Shown here in pieces: positions 56,612 to 64,000 of a DNA stretch of 64,000 nt (position 1 is the stretch's first letter; every line of letters starts with the position of its first letter). The translations under genes were made by a program, and so were the position numbers. Source of the stretch: Beijerinckiaceae bacterium (GTDB lineage: Bacteria; Pseudomonadota; Alphaproteobacteria; Rhizobiales; Beijerinckiaceae). The DNA lies in NCBI GenBank assembly GCA_027533425.1, contig JAPZUD010000006.1, forward strand, positions 124,001-188,000, written 5' to 3'. The notes under the pieces are model-generated. The model saw only the letters and a program-made list of their open reading frames with translations, ran no database searches and was not told the origin of the DNA.

Positions 56612-58114
56612 TTATGCGACGCGGCTATCCTCCATACCTTCTTCGGAATCCTCGGTCTCGATGCCGAGATCCTTCAGCTTGCGATAAAGCGTTGAACGCC
56701 CGATCCCGAGCTTGCGCGCCACTTTCGACATCTGGCCGCGATAATGCTCGAGCGCGAAGCGGATCGTATCGCCCTCGACCTGATCGAGCGGGCGGACATC
56801 GCCGGTCTGGTCGAGCAGGGTCAACGCGCTCGGATCCTTGATCTCGACGCGGACAATCTCGCGCTCCGGCCGGGCCGGCATCAGCGGCGCGGTGGCAAGC
56901 GGCGGAATCTCGACCGAATAGCCTTCGACCGCCTGGGCGACCTGCGGGAAATCGCTCAGGGTCAGCGTGTCCCCCTCGCAGAGAATGACCGCGCGGAACA
57001 TGGCGTTTTCCAGCTGGCGCACATTGCCCGGCCAGTCGAACCGGCAGAGCAGCGCCATCGCCTCTTCGGAAATGGCACGGATCGGCCGGCCCTCTTCGGC
57101 GGAGAAACGGGCGAGGAAGCGCCGCGCCAGCGCCGGAACATCCTCGCGGCGGTTCCGCAGCGGCGGGATCGAGATCGGGAACACGTTCAGGCGGTAATAG
57201 AGATCCTCACGGAACCGCCCTTGCCGGACGGCCTCGATCAGGTCGCGGTTGGTCGCGGAAACGAGGCGGATATCCACCTTCACGGTCTTGCGCCCGCCGA
57301 CCGGATCGACCTCGCCTTCCTGGATCGCACGAAGCAGCTTGACCTGCGCCTCCAGCGGCAATTCGCTCACCTCGTCGAGGAAGAGCGTGCCGCCATTGGC
57401 CTCGACAAACTTGCCGGCATGCCGCTCGGTCGCCCCGGTAAAGGCGCCCTTCTCGTGGCCGAACAGGATGCTCTCGACGAGATTGGCCGGGATGGCCCCG
57501 CAATTCACGGTGACGAAGGGTTTGCCACGCCGGTCGGATGCGCCCTGCAACGCCCGGGCAAAAACCTCCTTGCCGACGCCGGATTCGCCTTCCAGAAGCA
57601 CCGGAATGCCGGATTTCGCGGCCCGTTCGCCAAGCCGGACCGCCCGCGCCATATCCGGCGAGGCGGAAGTGAGATCGGTGAAGCCCAGCGCACCATTCGC
57701 CCGCTTGGCGAGCCGGCGTACTTCCCCTTCCAGCGCGTCGACGCGCAGGGCATTGGTCAGCGAGACCTGCAGGCGCTCGGCACCGACCGGCTTGACGACG
57801 AAATCGATGGCCCCGGCCCGCATGGCGCTGATCACGGTCTCGATCGAGCCATGCGCGGTCTGGACGACGACCGGCGGGCGGGCCTCCATCTGGGCCAGCC
57901 GCTCCAGCACGGCCATGCCGTCGAGTTCCGGCATCACCAGGTCAAGCACCATGGCGTCGACAGGCGCGAGGTTGCGGTCCTGCACGCGCTTCAGCGCATC
58001 GGCGCCGTTGTCGCAGACTTCTGCCGTGTAGCCGGAACGCTTGACCATCTCCGTCAGCAGGCGACGCTGGACGGGATCGTCGTCGACAACCAGGATAATT
58101 GCACTCATCGACAT
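56612..58114 (-). CDS. Sigma-54-dependent response regulator, NtrC family
   Basis: A 500-residue three-domain regulator. Receiver (1-125) with Asp58 in AMVLDLVMPELDG. AAA+ domain with Walker A GESGVGKE (Lys182), the sigma-54-contacting GAFTGA loop (223-228), and Walker B GGTLFLDEV. C-terminal Fis helix-turn-helix (MSKVARKLGIGRSTLYRKL). Start at the ATG at 58114; an ATG two codons later is possible. There is no histidine kinase gene nearby, so it is an orphan. Upstream of the L,D-transpeptidase and DUF882 genes on the same strand, which it might control. Confidence 0.93.
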   Translation of the reverse strand: MSMSAIILVVDDDPVQRRLLTEMVKRSGYTAEVCDNGADALKRVQDRNLAPVDAMVLDLVMPELDGMAVLERLAQMEARPPVVVQTAHGSIETVISAMRAGAIDFVVKPVGAERLQVSLTNALRVDALEGEVRRLAKRANGALGFTDLTSASPDMARAVRLGERAAKSGIPVLLEGESGVGKEVFARALQGASDRRGKPFVTVNCGAIPANLVESILFGHEKGAFTGATERHAGKFVEANGGTLFLDEVSELPLEAQVKLLRAIQEGEVDPVGGRKTVKVDIRLVSATNRDLIEAVRQGRFREDLYYRLNVFPISIPPLRNRREDVPALARRFLARFSAEEGRPIRAISEEAMALLCRFDWPGNVRQLENAMFRAVILCEGDTLTLSDFPQVAQAVEGYSVEIPPLATAPLMPARPEREIVRVEIKDPSALTLLDQTGDVRPLDQVEGDTIRFALEHYRGQMSKVARKLGIGRSTLYRKLKDLGIETEDSEEGMEDSRVA

Positions 58115-58306
58115 CTTTTCTGCGTTGCCGCCGCCGGGAACGGGGCGGTGTCTCGTTTCGAAGCAGTGTCGCTGAGCCGCGTAAACAGGTTGTAAATCCT
58201 GACGAGAAGAAACCGACCCGATTGAAAGCCCGGCCGGCTTGGGCCATGGATGATGCCGAAGCGGCCCGGTCATCCCGCCGGAGCCTACCCTGCATCTGGA
58301 CCCATC

Positions 58307-60142
58307 ATGATCGAACGCGCCCCGCTCCCTGTCCATGCCAGCACCGCCGCCGGCGGCGCCGAACTCGGCGACCTGCCGGTCTGGACGCTCGATCATCTCT
58401 ATCCCGGCATGACCTCGCCGGAATTCCTCGCGGATCTCGAGGCCATGGCCAGCGAATGCGCCGCCTTCGCCGCCCGCTACAAGGGACAGCTGGCCAGCCT
58501 CGCGGCTCGGCCGGATGGCGCTGCGGCGCTCTGCGAGGTGATTCGCACCTATGAGGCGATCGAGGACAGGATGGGGCGCATCATGTCCTATGCCGGGCTG
58601 ATCTATGCCGGCGACACGACAAAGCCGGCCCATGGCAAGTTCTACGGCGACACGCAGGAAAAGGTGACGGCCGCCTCGAGCGACCTCCTCTTCTTCCAGC
58701 TCGAGCTCAACCAGCTTGACGATGCGCTCGTCGACCGCCTGATGGCCCAGCCGCCCCTGGATCATTTTGCACCCTGGCTGACCGACCTCCGCAAGGACAA
58801 GCCCTTCCAGCTCGAGGACCGGATCGAGCAGCTCTTTCACGAGAAATCGACGACAGGTCGCGGCGCCTGGAACCGCCTGTTCGACGAGTCGCTGGCCACG
58901 TTGCGCTTCGAGATCGACGGCGAGAGCCTGACGCTGGAACCGACCCTGACGCGCATGCAGGATCCGGACGAGAACAAGCGCCGCAGCGCCGCCATGGCGA
59001 TCTCGAAGACGCTGTCGGCCAATGCCCGCCTGTTTGCGCTGATCACCAATACGCTTGCCAAGGACAAGGAAATCTCGGACCGCTGGCGCGGTTTCACCGA
59101 TGTCGCCGACAGCCGCCATCTTGCCAACCGCGTCGAGCGCGAAGTGGTGGATGCCATGGTCGCGGCGATCGAGGCGGCCTATCCGCGCCTCTCGCATCGC
59201 TATTATGCGCTGAAGGCCCGCTGGTTCGGCAAGGACAAGCTGGAATTCTGGGATCGCAACGCGCCACTGCCGAAGGTTCCGCAGGCGACGATCGGCTGGA
59301 AGGAAGCCCGCGCCCTGGTGCTTGACGCCTATGGCGATTTCTCGCCGAAAATGGCCGATATCGCGCGGCGCTTCTTCGATGAAGGCTGGATCGATGCCCC
59401 GAGCCGGCCCGGAAAATCACCCGGCGCCTTCGCGCATCCCACCGTTCCGTCGGCCCATCCTTACGTGCTGCTGAACTATCTCGGCAAGCCACGCGATGTG
59501 ATGACCCTGGCCCATGAACTCGGCCACGGCGTGCATCAGGTGCTGGCCGGCGGCAATGGCGCGTTGATGGCACCGACGCCGCTGACATTGGCAGAAACCG
59601 CCTCCGTTTTCGGCGAAATGCTGACGTTCCGGCGCCTGCTCGACCGCACGAAGGAACCGGCGGCCCGCAAGGCGCTGCTGGCTGGCAAGGTGGAGGACAT
59701 GATCAACACGGTTGTCCGGCAGATCGCGTTCTACACCTTCGAGCGGAAGCTCCATACCGAACGGCGGAACGGCGAACTCACCGCCGAGGCGATCAACGAC
59801 ATCTGGATGAGCGTGCAGGCGGGCAGCCTCGGCCCCTCGATCCGCCTCTCGGAAGGCTACGAGGTCTACTGGAGCTACATCCCGCATTTCGTGCATTCGC
59901 CGTTCTACGTCTATGCCTATGCGTTCGGCGATTGCCTCGTGAATTCGCTCTATGGCGTCTACCAGAAGGCCGATCCGAAATTCGTGGACCACTATTTCGC
60001 CCTGCTTTCGGCTGGTGGCACCAAGCATCATTCCGAAGTGCTCGCCCCCTTCGGTCTCGATGCGCGCGATCCCGCCTTCTGGCAGATCGGGCTTTCGGTG
60101 ATCGAGGGCATGATCGTCGAGCTCGAGGGCATGGAGGCCTGA
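58307..60142 (+). CDS. pepF: Oligoendopeptidase F family (M3) zinc metallopeptidase
   Basis: A 611-residue cytoplasmic oligopeptidase. The zinc motif HELGH is at residues 403-407 in TLAHELGHGVHQVL; the third ligand is the Glu in ETASVFGEMLTF. FKDxxxx-like N-terminal helices and the substrate-binding SEGYEVYWSYIPHF C-terminal block fit the PepF subgroup of M3. Full length. The ATG at 58307 has no strong SD; an in-frame ATG at 58250 adds 19 residues. It degrades short peptides. Confidence 0.92.
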   Translation: MIERAPLPVHASTAAGGAELGDLPVWTLDHLYPGMTSPEFLADLEAMASECAAFAARYKGQLASLAARPDGAAALCEVIRTYEAIEDRMGRIMSYAGLIYAGDTTKPAHGKFYGDTQEKVTAASSDLLFFQLELNQLDDALVDRLMAQPPLDHFAPWLTDLRKDKPFQLEDRIEQLFHEKSTTGRGAWNRLFDESLATLRFEIDGESLTLEPTLTRMQDPDENKRRSAAMAISKTLSANARLFALITNTLAKDKEISDRWRGFTDVADSRHLANRVEREVVDAMVAAIEAAYPRLSHRYYALKARWFGKDKLEFWDRNAPLPKVPQATIGWKEARALVLDAYGDFSPKMADIARRFFDEGWIDAPSRPGKSPGAFAHPTVPSAHPYVLLNYLGKPRDVMTLAHELGHGVHQVLAGGNGALMAPTPLTLAETASVFGEMLTFRRLLDRTKEPAARKALLAGKVEDMINTVVRQIAFYTFERKLHTERRNGELTAEAINDIWMSVQAGSLGPSIRLSEGYEVYWSYIPHFVHSPFYVYAYAFGDCLVNSLYGVYQKADPKFVDHYFALLSAGGTKHHSEVLAPFGLDARDPAFWQIGLSVIEGMIVELEGMEA

Positions 60143-60207
60143 GGCCGGACAGCGCAGGCGAGGCAAGGGGACTCAACAAACACCCGGTCGAGCCCCATAT
60201 CCCTGGC

Positions 60208-61581
60208 ATGAGCGATTCCGAACAGAACCGATTTTCCGCCCGCGCCACACGCTATGCCCGCGTCGGCGCCAATATGGGCGGCGTTGCCGCCCGCATCGCC
60301 GGCTCGCTGCTGACGGGCCGGTCGAGCGAGGCCGACCGACGCAATGCCGCAGCGTTGACCCGCGCCCTCGGTGGCCTGAAGGGTCCGCTGATGAAGGTCG
60401 CCCAGCTTCTGGCCACGATCCCGGAAGCAATTCCGGCCGAGTATGCCGAGGAACTCCGGCAACTCCAGTCCGAGGCGCCGCCCATGTCCTATGTGTTCGT
60501 GCGCCGCAGGATGGCCGCCGAACTCGGCCCGGACTGGCTCTCGCATTTCGGCAGCTTCGAGAAGGAACCGGCCGCGGCAGCCTCGCTCGGCCAGGTCCAT
60601 CGCGCCACCCTGCCGGATGGCACCCCCCTCGCCTGCAAGCTGCAATATCCCGACATGGAATCGGCGGTGGAGGCGGATCTCAACCAGCTTAACCTGCTCT
60701 TTTCGCTGCACCGGCAGATGGACCGTGCCATCGACACGCGCGAGATCAAGGTCGAGATCGGCGCCCGCATCCGCGAGGAACTCGATTATGGCCGCGAGGC
60801 CAGGCATGCCGCTCTCTATGCGCATATGCTGGCTGACGAACCGCTGATCCGCGTGCCCCCGATCATCGAGGCGCTCTCGACGCGGCGTCTGCTCACCATG
60901 GGCTGGCTCGAGGGCGAGAAGATCCTCAACTTCAAGGACGCCGACAAGGAAACCCGCAACCGGCTGGCCCTCGCCATGTTCAAGGCGTGGTGGCATCCGT
61001 TCAGCCATTTCGGCGTGATCCATGGCGATCCGCATCTCGGCAACTACACCGTCTTCCGGGGCGAGGACCGCGTCCCCGCCGGGATCAACCTCCTCGATTA
61101 CGGCTGCATCCGGCTGTTCACGCCGAAATTCGTCGGCGCTGTCGTCGATCTCTACAAGGGCATCCTCGAGAATGACGAAGCCCGGATGGTCCATGCTTAC
61201 GAGACCTGGGGCTTCCGCAACCTGAAGAAGGAGCTGATCGACGTTCTGACCATCTGGGCGAAGTTCATCTACGGCCCGCTTCTGGATGACCGGACACGCA
61301 CGATCGCGGACGGCATCTCCCCCGGCGCCTATGGCCGGAACGAGGCAGCCCGCGTGCATCAGGAGCTGAAGGCGAAGGGTCCCGTCACGATCCCGCGGGA
61401 ATTTGTCTTCATGGACCGCGCTGCGATCGGACTCGGCGGGGTCTTCCTGCATCTCGATGCGGAGCTGAACTTCTACCGGCTGTTCAACACCGAGATTGAC
61501 GGTTTCAGCGTCGATACCGTTGCAGCACGGCAGGATGACGCGTTCGGACGGGTGGGTCTCGACCGGATGTCTGCCGTTTGA
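60208..61581 (+). CDS. ABC1/UbiB/AarF-family kinase-like protein
   Basis: A 457-residue ABC1 atypical kinase. The N-terminal motif reads KVAQ (63-66) in place of the usual K-x-G-Q. The A-rich loop is AAAASLGQVH (122-131), the nucleotide lysine is in ACKLQYPD (Lys144), and HGDPHLGNYTV and LLDYGCIRLF give catalytic and DFG-equivalent (DYG) motifs. The nearest well-known member, UbiB, supports ubiquinone synthesis; this shorter form without C-terminal membrane helices is a separate branch. Downstream of pepF on the same strand. Confidence 0.88.
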   Translation: MSDSEQNRFSARATRYARVGANMGGVAARIAGSLLTGRSSEADRRNAAALTRALGGLKGPLMKVAQLLATIPEAIPAEYAEELRQLQSEAPPMSYVFVRRRMAAELGPDWLSHFGSFEKEPAAAASLGQVHRATLPDGTPLACKLQYPDMESAVEADLNQLNLLFSLHRQMDRAIDTREIKVEIGARIREELDYGREARHAALYAHMLADEPLIRVPPIIEALSTRRLLTMGWLEGEKILNFKDADKETRNRLALAMFKAWWHPFSHFGVIHGDPHLGNYTVFRGEDRVPAGINLLDYGCIRLFTPKFVGAVVDLYKGILENDEARMVHAYETWGFRNLKKELIDVLTIWAKFIYGPLLDDRTRTIADGISPGAYGRNEAARVHQELKAKGPVTIPREFVFMDRAAIGLGGVFLHLDAELNFYRLFNTEIDGFSVDTVAARQDDAFGRVGLDRMSAV

Positions 61582-61693
61582 TCCGGGCAAAGCCCACCAC
61601 GAAACCCATGGAAACAATTGCGAAGCCGGCCGAGTTCCGCTAGAGGCCAACAGCTACTGGTAACAAACTCGACAACCGCTTTCGGGGGAAAAG

Positions 61694-61906
61694 ATGGCAG
61701 CTGATCCGCATCACCACGATGTCCCGGCGATGGACTATGCCGAACACGAGAAAACCTTCGATCTCTTCGCCAACCTGGTGAAATGGGGCACCGTGGTCTC
61801 GCTCGTGATCACCCTGCTGGCCGGCGCGGCCACGGGCACGATCTCGTGGATCTTCTTCCTCGCGGTGACGGTTGCCATGATCGCGATCGTGGTGAAGTTC
61901 TTCTGA
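61694..61906 (+). CDS. aa3-type cytochrome c oxidase subunit IV
   Basis: A 70-residue single-pass membrane protein. The motif MDYAEHEKTFDLFANLVKWG followed by a helical pair TVVSLVITLLAGAATGTISW and IFFLAVTVAMIAIVVKFF is characteristic of the bacterial aa3 oxidase subunit IV family. GGGGGAAAAG precedes the ATG. The other cox genes are not in the window. It lies directly upstream of the transhydrogenase operon. Confidence 0.92.
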   Translation: MAADPHHHDVPAMDYAEHEKTFDLFANLVKWGTVVSLVITLLAGAATGTISWIFFLAVTVAMIAIVVKFF

Positions 61907-61994
61907 TCGCCTGACCCCCGCATCGCCGGGCCTTCCTTCGCGGGGCCCGGTTCAGGGGAACAGCCCTTTCCCAAACCGAAGGACGGGTAGCGGA

Positions 61995-63131
61995 ATGCGC
62001 ATTGCAGTTCTGGACGAATCCAAGGCCGGCGAACCGCGCGTTGCGGTCACCCCGGAAACCATCGGCAAAATGAAGGCCTTCGGTGGCCAGGTCGTGGTTG
62101 AGAAGGGTGCGGGCGCTGCGTCGTCCATCCCCGATGCGGCTTTCGAGGCGGCCGGCGCCACGCTCGCCAAGAATGCAAACGAAGCGCTGAAGGATGCCGA
62201 TATCATTCTCGCCGTGCGCCGTCCGAAAGGCGAGCTGGCCGGCAAGATGAAATCCGGTGCCGTGCTGCTGGCCATCATGGATCCCTATGGCAATGGCGAG
62301 GCCATCCAGCCCTTCGCCGACAAGGGCGTGGCCAGCTTCTCGATGGAACTCATGCCGCGCATCACCCGTGCCCAGGTGATGGACGTGCTTTCGTCGCAGG
62401 CAAACCTCGCCGGCTACCGCTCGGTGCTCGATGCCTGCGAGGTCTATGGCCGCGCCTTCCCGATGATGATGACGGCGGCCGGCACGATCCCGGCTGCCAA
62501 GGTCTTCGTCATGGGCGCCGGTGTGGCGGGCCTGCAGGCCATCGCCACCGCGCGCCGGCTCGGCGCAGTGGTCACCGCGACCGATGTCCGTCCGGCGGCG
62601 AAGGAGCAGGTCCTCTCGCTCGGCGCGAAATTCATTGCCGTCGAGGATGACGAATTCAAGCAGGCCGAGACGGCAGCGGGCTATGCCAAGCCGATGTCGG
62701 CCGAATACCAGGCCAAGCAGGCCGCCCTCGTGGCCGAACATATCGCCAAGCAGGATGTGGTCATCACCACGGCTCTCATTCCGGGCCGTCCCGCCCCGCG
62801 CCTTGTCTCGAAGGCAATGGTCGAATCGATGCGGCCGGGCTCGGTCGTCGTCGATCTCGCCGTCGAGCGCGGCGGCAATTGCGAGCTTTCGGTTGCCGAC
62901 AAGGTGACCGACCATAACGGCGTCCGGATCATTGCCTGGTCGAACACGCCGGGACGCCTTGCGCCCAGCGCCTCGGCGCTCTACGCCCGCAACCTGCTGT
63001 CCTTCCTCGACACGATGGTCGACAAGAAGGAAGGCAAGCTCGCCATCAACTGGGACGACGAACTCGTCAAGGCGACCTGCCTGACGAAGGACGGTGCCCT
63101 CGTCCACCCGATCTTCGCCCCCAAAGCCTGA
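61995..63131 (+). CDS. pntAA: NAD(P)+ transhydrogenase alpha subunit part 1
   Basis: The 378-residue NAD(H)-binding domain I of the proton-translocating transhydrogenase. [20 protein letters not shown] is the Rossmann motif, with the N-terminal [20 protein letters not shown] and [14 protein letters not shown] blocks typical of AlaDH/PntA. Alphaproteobacteria split alpha into PntAA and PntAB, as here. It gives NADPH from NADH using proton motive force. Followed 35 bases on by pntAB. Confidence 0.96.
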   Translation: MRIAVLDESKAGEPRVAVTPETIGKMKAFGGQVVVEKGAGAASSIPDAAFEAAGATLAKNANEALKDADIILAVRRPKGELAGKMKSGAVLLAIMDPYGNGEAIQPFADKGVASFSMELMPRITRAQVMDVLSSQANLAGYRSVLDACEVYGRAFPMMMTAAGTIPAAKVFVMGAGVAGLQAIATARRLGAVVTATDVRPAAKEQVLSLGAKFIAVEDDEFKQAETAAGYAKPMSAEYQAKQAALVAEHIAKQDVVITTALIPGRPAPRLVSKAMVESMRPGSVVVDLAVERGGNCELSVADKVTDHNGVRIIAWSNTPGRLAPSASALYARNLLSFLDTMVDKKEGKLAINWDDELVKATCLTKDGALVHPIFAPKA

Positions 63132-63166
63132 TTCGGACCCCCAGCCCAACGCCGGAGGAGGCGGTC

Positions 63167-63616
63167 ATGTCCACGCAGTCAGCCCAGCAACTCATTGAAC
63201 AGGCCAAGGCCGCCCAGGCAGCGGCCGATGCCGCCCTCGCCAAGGCCCAGGCCGCGCTTGCCGCCGCAGAGAAACTTGCCGATGCCGGCGGCGCTGCGGC
63301 AGCCGCGGCCACCGGCGGCGCCATTGACCCGACGGTCTTCCGCTTCGCGATCTTCGTGCTGGCAATCTTCGTCGGCTACTACGTGGTCTGGTCGGTCACC
63401 CCGGCCCTGCACACCCCGCTCATGTCCGTCACCAACGCGATTTCCTCGGTCATCGTGGTCGGCGCGCTGCTCTCGGTGGGCGTTCCGTTGCTTTCGGAAG
63501 GCACCACCGCCGCCCGCGGTTTCGGCTTCCTTGGCCTGGTCCTCGCCAGCGTGAACATTTTCGGCGGGTTCCTCGTCACCCAGCGCATGCTGGCCATGTA
63601 CAAGAAGAAGGGCTGA
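63167..63616 (+). CDS. pntAB: NAD(P)+ transhydrogenase alpha subunit part 2
   Basis: A 149-residue membrane component (domain II part). The N-terminal ~45 residues are an Ala/Gln-rich helix, then about three transmembrane helices ([55 protein letters not shown]) ending MYKKKG, which is diagnostic. The stop is 4 bases before pntB, so the operon is tightly coupled. Confidence 0.95.
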   Translation: MSTQSAQQLIEQAKAAQAAADAALAKAQAALAAAEKLADAGGAAAAAATGGAIDPTVFRFAIFVLAIFVGYYVVWSVTPALHTPLMSVTNAISSVIVVGALLSVGVPLLSEGTTAARGFGFLGLVLASVNIFGGFLVTQRMLAMYKKKG

Positions 63617-63620
63617 GCCG

Positions 63621-64000
63621 ATGAGCGCGAATATCGCCAACCTTCTCTACCTGGCCTCAGGCGTCCTCTTCATCCTCGCCCTGCGCGGGCTGTCGCATCC
63701 TTCCACATCACGCCAGGGCAATTTCTTCGGCATGGCCGGGATGGGCATTGCCGGCCTGACGACTTTGCTCCTCTCGCCGCCCGCCGGGTTCTCGGGCTGG
63801 CTGCTGACCCTCCTCGGCCTCGGCATCGGGGGCGGGATCGGCGCGGTCATGGCAAAGCGGGTCGAAATGACCAAGATGCCGCAACTCGTGGCCTTCTTCC
63901 ACGCGCTGGTCGGCCTCTCGGCCGTCTGCGTCGCGGCCGCGGCGCTCTATGCGCCGCAGGCTTTCGGAATCGGCACGATCGGCAACATCAAGGCTGCCTC
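63621..64000 (+). CDS. pntB: NAD(P)+ transhydrogenase beta subunit, 3'-truncated by the window edge
   Basis: The first 126 residues of PntB: MSANIANLLYLASGVLFILA, then SHPSTSRQGNFFGMAGMGIA and GIGGGIGAVMAKRVEMTKMP with QLVAFFHALVGLSAV, the conserved N-terminal membrane part. The reading frame is open to base 64000. It starts 4 bases after pntAB. The remaining membrane helices and NADP-binding domain III lie outside the window. Confidence 0.95.
   Translation, partial: MSANIANLLYLASGVLFILALRGLSHPSTSRQGNFFGMAGMGIAGLTTLLLSPPAGFSGWLLTLLGLGIGGGIGAVMAKRVEMTKMPQLVAFFHALVGLSAVCVAAAALYAPQAFGIGTIGNIKAA

Overview
The window is a GC-rich, densely coded chromosomal segment from an alphaproteobacterium, most likely of the order Hyphomicrobiales (Rhizobiales). 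The supporting markers are a CpdR-type cell-cycle receiver, a GapR nucleoid protein (DUF2312), an aa3-type cytochrome oxidase subunit IV small protein, DUF1244, DUF1036 and DUF459 proteins, the 41-residue form of ribosomal protein L36, a split pntAA/pntAB/pntB operon and a ROSE-like heat-shock leader. I cannot place it to genus. There are no insertion sequences, prophage genes, CRISPR arrays or obvious foreign islands. Nearly everything is core or lineage-core.

Layout. 1-947: 3' part of hemH. 963-2434: an alpha/beta hydrolase divergent from a MarR regulator, with two phased operator palindromes between them. 2537-3988: qmcA-like SPFH protein and NfeD. 3998-8827: envelope sugar and outer-membrane genes (kdsD, an outer-membrane beta-barrel protein, galU, galE). 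8878-11422: an MltB-type transglycosylase and a DUF459 SGNH protein. 11455-20004: a five-gene dipeptide/oligopeptide-type ABC importer operon, a divergent LysR regulator, an arylformamidase-like hydrolase and a ureohydrolase. 20093-22027: kup. 22335-29502: leuC, leuD and leuB, separated by small envelope genes and a second MltB paralogue. 29582-31028: two uncharacterised exported or membrane proteins. 31237-32445: asd, preceded by a threonine-rich leader peptide. 32710-32958: a short HU-like protein. 33008-39309: gltD and gltB. 39748-44644: threonine aldolase, small envelope proteins, an Hsp20 with a ROSE-like leader, a lysophospholipase-like protein and hisN. 44839-44923: a small RNA. 45020-46784: an N-formylglutamate amidohydrolase family protein, cpdR, tRNA-Val(GAC) and rpmJ. 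46904-52421: a TPR protein, pyk, DUF1036, a glycerate kinase, a second N-formylglutamate amidohydrolase paralogue, DUF1244 and gapR. 52440-58114: two peptidoglycan-related proteins (DUF882 and an L,D-transpeptidase) and an NtrC-type sigma-54 activator. 58307-61581: pepF and an ABC1 kinase. 61694-64000: cytochrome oxidase subunit IV and pntAA-pntAB-pntB, the last cut by the window end.

How it fits together. The housekeeping themes are amino-acid synthesis (Leu, Asp-family, Glu, His), envelope and peptidoglycan remodelling, and energy metabolism. The most informative signals are non-coding: (i) a 22-codon leader with six consecutive Thr codons and mutually exclusive hairpins before asd; (ii) a three-hairpin ROSE-type RNA thermometer before hsp20; (iii) an 80-90 nt sRNA resembling the alpha-r8/MmgR family; (iv) two large hairpins in the gltB leader, each with a G-U pair that favours the gltB-strand RNA; (v) two TTAA-N7-TTAG sites of CtrA type before small exported proteins, in the same window as cpdR and gapR. 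Start codons were chosen from visible Shine-Dalgarno (SD) sequences and signal-peptide placement. No computation or database search was available.
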